DNA of 64,000 bases from Welwitschia mirabilis (lineage: Eukaryota > Gnetophyta > Gnetopsida > Welwitschiales). Made by a program: the position numbers and the translations under genes. Below, in pieces: positions 44,675 to 57,699 of this stretch (its first letter is position 1; each line of letters opens with the position of its first letter). The notes beneath the pieces are model-generated. The model had not been told where the DNA came from. It did not search any database and saw only the letters and a list, made by a program, of their open reading frames with translations. The DNA lies in NCBI GenBank assembly GCA_051453625.1, contig JBOZIK010000001.1, forward strand, positions 148,027,993 to 148,091,992, given 5' to 3'.

Positions 44675-47289
44675 TGTAATGTCCACTTTTTATAAACTAA
44701 AACCTTCAAAAGGATGCTTTGTAATAGTTGTGTAAAACCAAATTTAAGTAAATCATTACACAATTACTTAAGTTATTTAGATTGTTTTCCATTGTGAGTG
44801 CATCAAATGACAATAGTAATTTAACAAATCTGAAAATGATAAAATAGAAATAGTTGTTAACTGGGAACATCTGGGTTTTACCCTGAAAGATACAAATTAA
44901 GCTCTGTTTTACAAATAAATCATTAGCAAATTATGTTTAAGCATTTTTGCATAAGAAAATAGGAATTCTAAACCATGATTTAAAATGTCTAAGAATGATA
45001 AAATGGAGTGCATTTTTTACTAGAAACACCTAGGTTTTATCTCAAAGGGTATGGCTTAAGCTCAGATTTATAAAAAACCATCCCCAAATTACATTTGAGT
45101 CATTTTCACATAAGAAAATAAGACTTCAATACTATGATTTAAAATATTTAAAAATTATAAAACAATTTTTTTTTCACAAGACACAATCATAGTTTACCCT
45201 AAAAGAGTACTAATTAAGGTCAGGTTTATAAAAAAACTATAAATGTTATGTTTTAAGCCATTTTTGTATATGAAAATAAGTATTCAAAATGTCCATGACA
45301 AGTTCCATATTTATTACTTTAGTAACTAAGACCAGTTATATTAAAAGTTATAATTTTAATACTCTATCATTATAATATATTTTTCTTTCAAGAAATTTGC
45401 AAGAATTACATCAAAAGAAATTATTACATTCTCTATTGCAATTCTAATCAAGAAAGATATATATCAATAAACTATATACTACAATATACATAATTTGAGT
45501 TTCAAGGTATTTCTAAGGTTATAAAATAATTATAATAATAGAGATATTCAAGATTCATAACAAGATTGTAGGTTTAACATTCCAAATATAGTTTCACAGC
45601 ATAAACTGGAAAGAAATAATCTCCACTCCATCATGCCCTCCTCAAAAATTGATTTAGCCTTTTAGAAGTTATTGTCTTTTCACCTATTCAATATAAGAAT
45701 AAAAAGTGAGAACCATGAAATCTTCATAGCTCTAGTATAGCCTAAGTAAAGTAAGATAAAGGTCAAATAATTCCATGTCTCAAGATAGATAAGACAAGAT
45801 TAAGATTTCAAGTGATGAACTTATGGAAATGAAATGAGAATAACTAGTTTTTAATAAATTTTTTGTATATTTTTCTTTTCCTCCACTACCTCATTCGGTG
45901 ATCTATGGAGTTCACTGTCTCCTTTGATAATCTATGGATTTCTCATACTCCACTACCTCATTTAGCAACCTATGGAGCCCATTGCTTCATTTGGTGATTT
46001 GTGGATCCATCAATTCCACTACTTCATTTAGTGATTTGTAGGTTCTCACATTTCATTGCCTCATTTCATGATCTGTGGAATTTTCATTTTTATAAGATCT
46101 ATAATCCAACTTATCATAAGAAGATGTAAGATCAAGATACATAACTAAGACATAAATTCTCAACAAGAATAAACTTTATATTTCAATCACACTTAAATTC
46201 AAAAATATTTATCAAAATGATAATAGATATAATACTCACAAACTAGAAATACAACTCAAAATCTTTTAATTGATTAAGTAAGCAGTATTTCATTAAGAAA
46301 TAAGCACCTAATTAAGTCTTAAAATGAATGCAAGAATAATGAACAAAAGAAAGATGCAAAAATAAAGAACCATGTAAAGAGGTATGAATTAATTAAGACC
46401 ATAAGGTATGAATTAATTAAGACCATACAAAGATATAAAAATAAAGGATCATATAATATTCATGAATAAAATAAGACCATGCAAAGTTGTAAAATTTAAA
46501 TAATACCATAACCAAAATTAAATGTAATACTTTGTGAACTTTTGAAGATTTCAATACTTTTAAGGATTCTAAGATTCTAATGCTTTCAAAGCTCCAAGTT
46601 TTAGAGTTTTCAAGATCCCATAACAAAGGATTTCTTAAAAATATAAAAATAAAAGATGAAAAAAGTCCTATACATAATAAGAGGATGTAGGGATATGAAG
46701 AGACACGAGGATATGAAGAGACACTATCTTGAAAAGAAGATGGTAGAGATTACATAACCCTTAATCATTACTTTGCCTAGCCATTGGGTGCATTTGATAT
46801 TTCATCATAATAGTAACTATTCATCATGCTAAATATATATTTTTTGCAAATAATAATCATGATAAAAGGTTTCTTGTATAAGTTACAAGATTTAATTTCT
46901 TTGGCATTTTTCAACATAAGCAAAAAGAAGATGAGTTAGTAATATGATAATATAATCTTTTCAAATTCCAAATTAATCATTAATGCTAACTCTATAAGCT
47001 AAAAAAAAACTACTAGAATTTCAAGAGCATGCTACTATTTTTACCATTATAATAAAAATAAATTTAATTATAATTATTTTTATATAATTATCAAAATTAT
47101 ATATTTAGCAATAATGTTCAAGGAATAACATTAAGATAAAATTTTCATCAACTTTACATATTAGCCATTTTTAATAACTTTTTAGCCTGCAAGACATTAA
47201 TTTAGACTATATTATTTATTTCTAATTATTAAAGTATTTAAATAATTCTTAGGCTAAGTTTTATAACCTTGAAAAATTAGGACATGACA
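44675..47289 (-). repeat. Tekay-type LTR A (2.6 kb) with adjoining PBS
   Basis: On the minus strand it starts TGTCATGTCCTAATTTTTC (right edge) and ends ...GGACATTACA (left edge). It is homologous along its length to LTR C (54216-56719). Because the PBS lies to its left, it is the 5' LTR of an element whose body is missing beyond about 44500. It contains two minisatellite blocks: CCTCATTTGGTGATCTGTGG-type units (about 45885-46090) and GACCATACAAAGAT-type units (about 46360-46510). Confidence 0.85.
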
Positions 47290-48201
47290 TGTTTCCTTTT
47301 ATGTGATACAAACATAAAAAAATAAAAGAAAACTACAGAGCAAAGAAAATAAAGAAAAATCTTAAAATGTTTAAACACATTTTTTTTAATCATTTTTATT
47401 AGATTTAGTTAATTACATTAAAGATATGAATGCATGTTGGCAATGTAGCTCTAACAATTCATTTGTGATACATTCATCTACATCAGGGCTATATATGCTT
47501 ATTGCTAATGTAGCACTAAATCCTTCTTGTGCAATTTGTTAAACCTATTAGCAGGAAGCATCATAATAGTGCACGCTCAATATGATTGAATGCTTGAAAC
47601 TTGGATGCCCATAGAAGAAGAAGGAAAAATAATGAAATTACGGTGGGATCAGAAAGATATTTTATTTGCTTGTTTTAACAACTTAATTTGATATTTTTTG
47701 GTTAGTTTTGAATTTTAAATGATTTACTTATTTATACTTTTCTTTATCTTAGCAAAAGATCCACTTAAAATTTTGTAAACAAATAAGTCCAGTAGCTTGC
47801 ATTCATCTTTTCTCCTTTATTTATATGATGTATAGTAAGGTTTGTTAATTCATTCATTCATTTCATCACATTTTCATTCATGCTTTTATCATTCCTACAA
47901 GGCCATAATCTTTTTTTCCTTCTATAAAAAAGCACATCATTTAATCCTTTTATCCATGCATATACCTAAGGTAAAATCAATTTAATCATTAATAAAATTT
48001 AGTCATCCAATAATCCTTATTTCATTTTCTTTCTATAAAACCCATGATTTTTGAGTCATCTGCACTAAGCACTCGTAATTTCTATGACCTTCACACCACC
48101 GNNNNNNNNNNNNNNNNNNNNNNNNNNNNNNNNNNNNNNNNNNNNNNNNNNNNNNNNNNNNNNNNNNNNNNNNNNNNNNNNNNNNNNNNNNNNNNNNNNN
48201 N
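47290..48201. other. Unassigned spacer between Tekay LTRs A and B, including a 100-N gap
   Basis: No gene or known repeat seen. It has a weak internal repeat (GGCAATGTAGCTCTAAC at 47440, GCTAATGTAGCACTAAA at 47504). The gap 48102-48201 hides the left edge of LTR B. Confidence 0.5.
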
Positions 48202-49600
48202 ATTAAGTGACTTGTGGAGCCCACTGTCTCATTTGGTCGTCTATGGATCTATCAATCCCACTGCTTCATTTAGTGATCTGTGGGTTCTTACATTTCACTA
48301 CCTCATTTGATGATTTGCGAAATTCTCATTTTCATAAGATCTATGACCTAAGATATCCTACTAATATGTAACATTAAGATACATTACCAAGACATAACTT
48401 ATCAAAAAGAGTAAGCTTTAGATTGCAATCACACTCAAACATCCAAAAGATTTATCAACAAGATGATAGAAACCAATACTCATGATCTAAGAATACTACT
48501 CAAAATCTTATAATTTATCGAGAAAGTAGTATTTTATTAAGAAATAAGTATTTAATTAAACCTTAAATGAATGTAATAATAATGAATAAAACAAATATTA
48601 AAAGATAAAGAATCATATAATAATGCATGAATTAACTAAGACCATATAAAGATATAAAAATAAAGGACCATACAGGATTCAAGAATAAAACAAGATCATA
48701 CAAAGATATAAAATAAAAGACCATATAATATCTAAGAATAAAACAAGACCATACAATATTCAAAAATTAAATAGTATCATATAAGAATATAGATAAATCT
48801 AGGATTATAAAATAATGCAAGAATAAAAGGCCATACAAAGATGCAAAAAATAAATAGGACCATACCCAAAATTAGATGTAAGACTTTATGAAATTTTAAA
48901 GACGTCAAGACTTTAAGGATTTCTAGACTTCAATGCTTTTCAACCTTCAAGTTTTAAAGTCTTTAATATTCAATAACATATGATTTTTCAAAATTATCCA
49001 AATAAAGAAAAAGAAAGTTATGTATAGAGTAAGAGAATATAGGAACATGAAGAAACATTAGGATATGAAGAGATACTATATTGAAAAATAAGATAGTAAA
49101 GATTTTATAACCCCTAATCGTTATGTTTCTTAGATACTAGGTTCATATAATATTTCATCATAATAATAGGTACTTATTTTTCCAAATAATAATTATTAAA
49201 AGATTCTTGTATAAATTAAAAGATTAAGTTCAAGAAAAAAGAAGACAACTTATTCAGATAGTAATATAATATTTTTAAATTTCAAAATAATCATTACTAT
49301 TAACTCTGTAAGCCAAGAAAGAAATGTCATAATTTCAAGAACATTCCCTTATTTTTTCCATAATAAGAAAAATGAATTTAATTACAATTATTTTTATGTA
49401 ACTAATCATGATGATATATTCAGTAATAATGTTCAAATAATATCATCAAGATAAAATTTCCATCACCTCTACATATTTAATTATTTATAATATATCTTTT
49501 ACCCTCCAAGATATTAATTTAGACTATATTATTTTTTAATTAAAACATTTAAATAATTTTTAAGCTAGTTTTTATAACCTTGAAAAACTGGGACATGATA
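48202..49600 (-). repeat. Tekay LTR B (3' LTR, truncated)
   Basis: Matches the first-transcribed half of LTRs A and C. Its right edge, GGGACATGATA at 49600, is the LTR start on the minus strand. The GACCATACAAAGATATAAAA minisatellite is expanded here (about 48600-48870). Confidence 0.85.
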
Positions 49601-49629
49601 TTTCTCACCATCTTAAGAAGTTTCCTCCT

Positions 49630-51150
49630 AGAAAGTTACCAAAAGCTCTAGTTTTTATTGCTTAATAACTATTCTATTTTCCAAGTTACCTCTTCTATGG
49701 ATTGATTTAACCATGAAATTTTATAAAGTTGTATAGTTTTCTACCAAAATGCCATTTTATTTTGATCTAAAATCTTAATCAATTAAGCTTTAATTGAATA
49801 AACTAAAAGAATACCTACTTCTTGATCAAGAATTATCTTTGTTTCATTAGCCAAACATTTCTTCAATAAAGATATCTAAAAAATGTTATGAGGAGTTGAG
49901 AGATGTTGTGATAAGACCAACTCATAAGCTACTACTTCAATCTTTTTTATAATCTAACAAGGGCTTATTAATCTTTAGGCTAAGTTTTCATTTTTATCAA
50001 ACCTCAAAACTCCTTTGAAAGATGAGCATTAGAGATAAACATGAGCTCTTTTTAAGAATTTTATATGTCTTCTTTGGTAATTTTTATACTTAGCTTGTCT
50101 ATCCTTCACCACCTTTAATATTTTTCTAATTATTCTTACTTTCTATACTTAATCTTGACTAGATGCTACCTTCAATAATTTTTTTTCTATTGCATCAAAT
50201 GATGTTATTGGTTTTCTACATTTTCTTTCATGTAATGCTTCAAAATGTATGCATCCTATTGACTCTTAATATCTATTATTATAAGTGAATTCCACTAAGG
50301 CTAAATAACCCATTCAAGATTCTCCAAAACTCAAAATTACTAATCTTAATAAGTCTTTCAAAATTTAATTTGTGCTTTGTGTTTGGCCATCTATTTGAGG
50401 ATGAAAAGTAGTACTTAGGTTTAAGTTACTTTTTAATTATTTGTGGAATAATATTCAAAATATAGATGTGAACTTATTATCTCTATCTAAAATAATTCTT
50501 TTAGGTAACATGTTCATCTTCCCCTTGAACCCTTCCATATCAACCCCTCCAGCAACTCTAGTTCATAACCAACCCTATGTGGCATGCAATTTGATTATAG
50601 TTCTTATATATTCTTTTATAATCCTTTGAGTTGAACTTATTGTTTTCACTAGATAAAAATGTGTATTTTTACTTAAGAGATCAACCACTAAAAAAATAAA
50701 ATCATAATCTTCTTTTTTCTTAGATAGAATTATATTAAAATCCATATCAACAACTTTCCATTTACATTATAGAATATTATTCGAATACAAAATTCTAGTT
50801 CAATGTTGAAATTAGCTTTAACTTATTGATAGGTCATGTATTTGATCACAAAGTTAGCAACTTTAAGATTCATTCTTAGACATCAAAAACTTTGTTTGAT
50901 GTCTTTGTACATCTTATTTAATTCTAGGTGAATATCATACCATGTACTATGAAATTTATTGAAGATAATTTAATTCACCTTCTCTTCATTAGGTACTACA
51001 ATTTTATTTTGAAAAGCAATGAAATCATTAATAAAAACTATAAATCCCTTAATCCCTGATTCTTTTACCTTTTTACACAAATGAGATTTTTATTATAAAT
51101 TAAAAATCAAGTTATATAAATATTTTTATGCACTTAAGTAATTAACAAAA
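49630..51150 (-). pseudogene. Tekay integrase with chromodomain, decayed, with a ~74-bp insertion
   Basis: Minus-strand reading has FIFLVVDLLSKNTHF (first catalytic Asp; usual IWVIVDRLTKSAHF), YIRTIIKLHA, then IILDRDNKFTSIF (second Asp intact). Near 49860-49920 YELVLSQHLSTPHNIF matches the usual YRLALPP.LS..H.VFHVS. The chromodomain follows at 49640-49850: ILDQNKMAFW, LYKIS and LNQSIEEVTWKIE (usual LRNK.I..VKVLW...G.EEATWE.E). The chromodomain normally guides integration to marked chromatin. Between LH and the LDRD block, 50513-50586 is an insertion flanked by CATG. Stops throughout. Confidence 0.8.
50513..50586. other. ~74-bp insertion in the Tekay integrase core, flanked by CATG
   Basis: The normal sequence LHG.P.RI.LDRD is split by about 24 codons of unrelated sequence. 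CATG lies at both edges (50509-50512 and 50583-50586). The insert is C-rich and not C-to-T decayed, unlike its host, so it looks younger. Confidence 0.6.
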
Positions 51151-51159
51151 TGCCTTGCC

Positions 51160-52560
51160 CTACTTAACACATCAGCCACTACATTTTCCCTTCCTTCATG
51201 GTAGTTTATTATTAATTCATAATCTTCCAAAAATTTCATCCATATCCTTTACCTAAGATTCAAGTTGGGTTAAGCGTGAATGTATTTAAGACTTTTATGA
51301 TTTATACAAATTTTAAATTTTTCTTCAAATAGATAATAATTCCAAATTTTAACTGCATGAATTATAACATCTAGTTTTAAATCATGAACTAGAAAACTTC
51401 TTTCATGATTCTTAGTTGTCTTAATGCATAACTCTTTCTTCTTGCATTAACACTACTCCTAATCCTTCTCTAGAAGCATCATTATAGACTATATACATTT
51501 TCCTAGGTTTTGACATTTTTCAAATAGGTGCAGATACAGATCCCTCTTTTAATTTTTGAAGTCATTCATCACAACATGTTATCTAATTAAATATATTCTT
51601 TCCATAACAAGGATGTAAGAGGAACTATAGTCTTTAAAAAATTTAGAATAAATCTTCTATAATGTCCTACCAATCCAAAAAATCTTGTTACCTTAGTTAC
51701 TAATTTTGGATTGGGCTCATCTACCATTGCTTGCACTTTATCACTATCTATACTAATTCCTTATTTTGAAATTACATGTCTTAAAAATTTAATCTTAGTT
51801 AATAAAATTCATATTTTTTAACATTGGCATAAAATTGATTTCTTCTTAAAATATCCAATATTATTCATAGATGTTTTTCATGATCCCTTAGTTGATGCAT
51901 ACATCAAAATGTGATTAATAAATACCACTATAAATTCATCTAGATATGCTTGAAAGATGTTATTCATAATTGTTATAAATGTAGCTAGTGTATTGGTAAG
52001 TATAAATGGCACTACTCGAAATTCATTATGGCCATACCTAGTTTGAAATGTTATTTTGAAAATATCTTTTTATTTAATTTTTAGTTAATGATATCTTAAT
52101 TTAAGATCAATCTTTGAGAAAAAAATGAAAAACTTTAGTTAATCAAATAAATCATCTATTTTGGATAATGAATAACTATTTTTAAGTGTTATTTTATTTA
52201 GCATTTTTAATACACACATAGCCTCCATGCTTCATCCTTATTTTTAATAAATAATACTAGTGCATCCTATGGTAAAATACTTGACCTAATTAATCCTTTA
52301 TTCAAAAGTTTCATTAACTAATATTTTAACCCTACCAACTCCATTGCATGCATTTTATATGTGCTTTTGTGATTGATTCTGCTTCTTATTTAAGAGTTAT
52401 TTATAAAATCTTTTTCTCTTTTTGGAGGACATCCTAGTAACTCATCCCAAAAGACATCTAAAAATTCCTACATTACCAGAATATTTAACATATTTATCTT
52501 ACCTTGAAAAGAGAAGTAAAATTTAATGATTTCAAATTCTTGTCCACATTTAACTTTCTT
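51160..52560 (-). pseudogene. Tekay reverse transcriptase-RNase H, decayed
   Basis: Minus-strand reading: FQTRYGHNEFRVVPFILTNT (usual F.TRYGHYEFLVMPFGLTNA), then VFINHILMYA at 51896-51925, where the catalytic pair of VFIDDILVYS has become Asn-His. Then FLRHVISK.GI..D..KV (usual FLGHVVS..GI.VD..KVEA), and FFGLVGHYRRFI (usual FLGLAGYYRRFI) near 51660. RNase H occupies about 51160-51600. It cannot be catalytic. Confidence 0.85.
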
Positions 52561-52599
52561 ATTTTATTTACTTAACTGTAATTAGTTTTTTTAATACTA

Positions 52600-54000
52600 G
52601 TCATGACACAATTGATGAACACACTCTTTCCTCTTTTAAATATAATATTATAATCTTCTATAATATTGATATATTAGAGGTTTATTTTCTTGTAATCAAT
52701 TCATTCCTAGAATAATATCAAAATAGTCTAATTCTAACACTAATAGCCATACTTTAAATATATAACCATCAATATGTAATGTACACATAGGCATTTCTTT
52801 AATTATTTTAATTTAACTACCATCTAAAGTTTTAATATTACTTAATTGACCTTCTTAATTTCTAAAAACATCTTTCTAGCTATTACACACAAAATAAAAG
52901 AATCAGAATTACCTAGATCTACTAAAATTTTTACAAGCAGATTTAATAAAATAAATATAGTGTTTAAAATCACTTTTGATTGACTACTTTCATTAGAGAT
53001 AGAGGCATATAGGTTTCTAACATTTTTAATAGTTTCTTTCTATTTCTTCTTTTCAAGGTAATTCTTTATATAATAAGGTCTTTAATGTAGAAAACACTGC
53101 ATGTTCCTAAAATTGTTAGTTATATTTTTAAAAGACTAATCATTTCTTGGTGGTACTACAAATCTACCTCTTCCTCTAATTGGATGAATTTGTTTTATTT
53201 CTTATGGTTGATGTGTTACTCTAGTATTAACCATAGCCATAGTTACTCTACCTCTTCCTCCACTCACATTTGTATTCTTGTTGAATGGTTTCTTTCATGG
53301 TAGTATTCTTCTATTATCTTGAGATATTTTCCTTTTCTAAGTTTTTTATTCATGGTCCATGATTCCTCACTAAGTTTGACCTTTTCTAAGACTCTGTAAT
53401 GGCCTTTAGTTAAAATAATTTAATTTGATATTAAATTGTTCTATGGAAACTAGCCATAAATCTTTTAACTTTTACTTCTTCACTACCTACTAATTTAGGA
53501 ACATATCTCAAAAGTTTCATAAATTCATGCTTATATTATGCTATAATCATGAAAGCTTATTTAAGATTGTAGAATTAGTTAAACTTTAAATTTTTAAAAT
53601 ATTTTAAGATGTATATACTCTAAATCTTATTTGCATTCTTTCAATGTTATAGGTGTTGGAAATGAGACTCCAAGTTTTTCTACATCCCACTATAAAGATG
53701 CTCCTTTAACAAGTCGATGGGTTACTAATATTACCTTTAATTATATGGTAAAATTAAATAGTTCTAATTCCCTTTGTATATAAATTAATCATGCTTCTAT
53801 AGCTATCACATAATCGATACTTTTAAAAGTTGGAGGGTCTGCCCTCTTAAATTACATCATCATTTTCCTAAGATAGTTACCATCTTCCTATATTGCTTTG
53901 TCTATAATTCTCATCCACCAAGTTGTTAACTACAATTACTAATGTTGTAACTTTAGTTGGTTGCTTTACTACTCTTCTGAGGGACATATAAATCCTATGA
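52600..54000 (-). pseudogene. Tekay gag and protease, decayed
   Basis: The protease starts DLGNSDSFILCVIARKM (usual DSGATHSFIS...A..LGL) near 52880-52930. It ends DYFDIILGMN (usual DFDVILGMDWL) near 52700. The active-site DSG is DLG here. Upstream, gag carries the remnant of its zinc knuckle near 53080 (MQCFLH) and a Thr/Arg-rich linker at 53150-53260. The gag core near 53640-53720 matches the ...A..WW......W..F...F block poorly. Frame breaks and stops throughout. Confidence 0.7.
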
Positions 54001-54196
54001 AAATCAAACTACACACATTACAGACCTAAGTTTTCCTATCAAAACTTATTCAAACTTTAATAATGCTTATGCCCAGAGAAATTATAAGCTAGCATCCGGT
54101 ACTAAAATTTAAAATCAAAATTTTCTACAACTAAAAACTTTAAAGATTACTGTCATACTAAAATGTAAGATCTAGAATATATAGCCAAAAAATTTA

Positions 54197-54212
54197 ACTT
54201 GCTCTGATACTA
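54197..54212 (-). promoter_or_regulatory. Tekay primer-binding site (iMet type)
   Basis: On the minus strand this reads TAGTATCAGAGCAAGT, one transition from TGGTATCAGAGCAAGT, three bases from LTR C. A decayed second copy lies 52 bases away (54145-54160). Confidence 0.85.
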
Positions 54213-54215
54213 AAA

Positions 54216-56719
54216 TGGATGGCCTACTTTTTATAAACTACAAGCTTCAAAAGGTTACTTTAAAATAATTGTATAGGTCCAAGTTTAATTAAATAATTAA
54301 ATAATTACTTAAGTTATTTAGAATGTTTTACATTATTAGTGCATCAAATGATAATAGTAATTTAAAATGTCTGAAAATAATCAAAGTGAAGTATCTTTTT
54401 GACTAGGAACACCTAGATTTTCCCCTAAAGAATATAGATTAATCTTAGATTTATCAAAATACCATTATAAAGTTATGTTTAAGTCATTTTTGCATAAGAA
54501 AAATAAGAATTTGAAACCATAATTAAAATGAAGTGTGTTGTTAACTGGAAGCACTCAGATTTTAACTTGAAGGGCACAAATTAAGCTTAGATTTACAAAA
54601 ACCCATCTATAAGTTATGTTTGAGCTATTTCTACTTAAGAAAATAAAATTCAAAACCATAATTAAAAATGTCAAAAAATGATAAAATAGAGTATTTTTTT
54701 TTTACTGGAAACACCCATTTTTTACCTTAAAGGGTATGGATTAAGCTTAGATTTACATTTTAAGCCATTTTTACATATGAAAATAAGTATTCAAAATATC
54801 CATGATAAGTTTCATATTTATTATTCTAGTAACTAAAACTAGTTATATTTAATGATAAAATTTTAATACTCTATAATTAAAATAGAAAATTTTTTCAAGA
54901 AATTTGCAAGAATTGTATAAAAGCAAATTGTCACATTTTTTTATTGCAATACTATTCAAGAAAGATATGCATGACGAAACTATATACTAAAATATGCATA
55001 ATTTAAGTTTTAAGGTATTTCTAAGGTTAGAAAATAATTACAAGAATTAAGATATTTAAGATCCATGACAAGATTATAGGTATAACACTCCAAATGTAGT
55101 TTCACAACATAAACTAGAAAGAAATAATATCCACTGCATCATGCCCTCATCGGTAATTAATTTCTATTTTTAGAAGCTCTATTTTTTTCACTTATTCATA
55201 AGAATATAGAGTGAGAACTGCAAAATCTTCACAAGTTCCAGCATGGCCCAAGCAAGGCAAGATAAAGGTCAAAGAAGTCTATGTCTCAAAATAGATAAGA
55301 CAAAACCAAGATTTTAAGTGATGAACTTATGGAAATGAAATGAGAATAACTAGTTTTTAATAAAAATTTCACATATTTTTCTTTTCCTTTTGATATCTCT
55401 TTTGATAAGATGTGAGGTCCACTACGTCATTCGGTGATCTGTGTATTTCTCATACTTCATTACCTCATTTGACAATTTGTGGATCCAACTACATCATTCA
55501 TTGATCTATTGATCTATCAATTCCACTTCTTTGTTTAGCAATCTATGGATTCTCACATTCCACTGTCTCATTTAGCAATCTTTGGTATCCTCATTTTTCA
55601 TAGGATATATGATCCAAGATATCATCCGAGGATGTGAGATCAAGATGCATCACCAAGACATAAATTCTAAACAAGAGTAAACTTTAGATTGGAATTACAC
55701 TTAAACATCCAAAAGATTTATTAAGAAAATAATAGAAACTAATACACTTAATCTATGAACAATACTCAAAATCTTATAATTTATCAAGAAAGTGGTATTT
55801 TATTAAGAAATAAGCATTTAATTAATCCTTAAATGAATGCAAGAATAATGAAAAAAATAAAGATGAAAAAGTAAAGAACCATATAAAGATGCATGAATTA
55901 AAAAGGACCATACAAATATAAAAAAATAAAGAGCTATATAAGATTCAATAATTAAGTAGAACCATACAAGAATGTAGATAAATATAGGACCATTAAAATA
56001 TGCAAGAATAAAAGGTCATACAAAGATGAAAAAATAAAAAGGACCATACCTAAAATTAGATGTAATACTTTATAAATTTTTAAAGACTTCAAGACTTTTA
56101 AGGATTCCAAGACTTAAATGCTTTCCAAGCTCTAATTTTTAAAGTTACCAAGATATGATAATAAAGGATTTATTGAAAATATACAAATAAACAAGAAGGA
56201 ATTCTTATCTATAGTAAAAGGATGTAAGAATATGAATAAACATGAGGATGTGAAGAGATACTATCATGAAAAATAAGATGGTAAATATTCCATAACCCCT
56301 AATCATTATTTTTCTTATCCATTAAGTGAAATAATAATCATGAAAATATGCCTACATAAGTTACAAGATTGAAGTTCTTTGGCATTTTTCAACATAAGAA
56401 AAAATAAGACAAATCAGTTACATAGTAATATAATCTTTTCAAATTCCAAAATATTAATTATTGTTAACTTGATAAGATAAGAAAGAAATGCTATAATTTT
56501 AAGAGGATGTTTGCCATGATAAGAATAAGGAATTTAATTATAGTTATTTTTATGTAGCTAATCAATATGACATATTTAGCAATAATGCTTAAACAATAAC
56601 ATCAAGATAAAATTTTCATCACCTCTACATATTTAGTTATTTGTAATAAATATTTTAGCCTAAAATATTTAAATAATTCTTAGGCTAACTTTATAATCTT
56701 AAATAATTAGGACATGACA
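54216..56719 (-). repeat. Tekay LTR C (5' LTR, 2.5 kb)
   Basis: Full-length partner of LTRs A and B. On the minus strand it starts TGTCATGTCCTAATTATTTA. Minisatellite blocks lie at about 55412-55600 and 55860-56050. Confidence 0.85.
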
Positions 56720-57690
56720 GAATCTCTTTTTTCAAATGAAAAGAGCTAATTTATAATGAACTTCCATGTGAATGTTTTGGAAAATCACAATAGAATCCAT
56801 GTCAAATAAAAAATGGCTAGGAATCATTTGGAATGAGTATTGCATTAATATTATTTTTATCCTTTCAATCCTTGTCATTTTTTTAAAATCACCTATTGTA
56901 ATTCCATTGTTGATCAATAACATATGCTAAATATTTCATCTCTATGATAGGTACACCAAAAATAGTTAAGATATCTATCACTACATAATATCTCTCCATT
57001 TTTAACCACTCTCCATGGATTTTCCCTTATCATAATGTAATAAAATAAAAATTTAATATCATGTTAAGGATTATTGACATGTGATAGTTCTTCTTGTCAT
57101 AGATGTGTACTAGTCATCTATGTCTATGTGATAATTTCTTCATTTAGGTTTATGAAGTTTTATCTTCTAAAACTAAAGTCTATTTTGTTTTTATCATGTA
57201 ATGCTAAATGTCTAATGCATTTTAATCATATCATGATGTAACTACATGTCTTTAATCAAAATAACATCTCCTTGCAAGTGATATTACTAATCTATACCAT
57301 AGTGATAAGAATTACTTCTTAGATCTTCCTTATTACTAATTTATTATCAAGTAATAATTTGATTTCTTCTTCTTATTATTAGATGACAATATTTTTGAAC
57401 TAAATTCATTGTAAATTCATCATCTAATGATAGTTATCTCTTGCAATCTTCTTATGTCACAATATAGCTACACATTTTACACATTAATAGCAATTACTCT
57501 TCAAATAGTATTGTCAACAAATGGAAAAATAAGATGATTTATCCTTTAAATTTTACTATTCAATAAAATATGTTTAGAGTTCACATTTTTCAATGATTTT
57601 AACATACATCATTTAATATATTAGTAATTTATTATGCTATTAAGAATTAAAAAGTTTGTTATCAAGATCAAGATGTATTATGTTCTTAAG
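56720..57690. other. Spacer; possible decayed coding on the minus strand
   Basis: A 63-codon minus-strand frame at 56732-56923 (MLLINNGITIGDFKKMTRIE) continues upstream as ILTIFGVPIIEMKYLAYVID. It has a faint copia-gag flavour (usual L...G.PI.......Y.L.GL) but I cannot confirm it. Nothing else seen. Confidence 0.3.
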
Positions 57691-57699
57691 AACAACATA

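Larger units (their letters stand above)
48202..56719 (-). mobile_element. Tekay-like Ty3/gypsy chromovirus
   Basis: Minus-strand order is LTR C (54216-56719), iMet-type PBS, gag, protease, RT/RNase H, integrase with a C-terminal chromodomain, then LTR B (48202-49600, left part missing at a gap). The chromodomain and very long LTRs fit the Tekay/Del group. Target duplication cannot be tested because one edge is lost. Confidence 0.85.
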
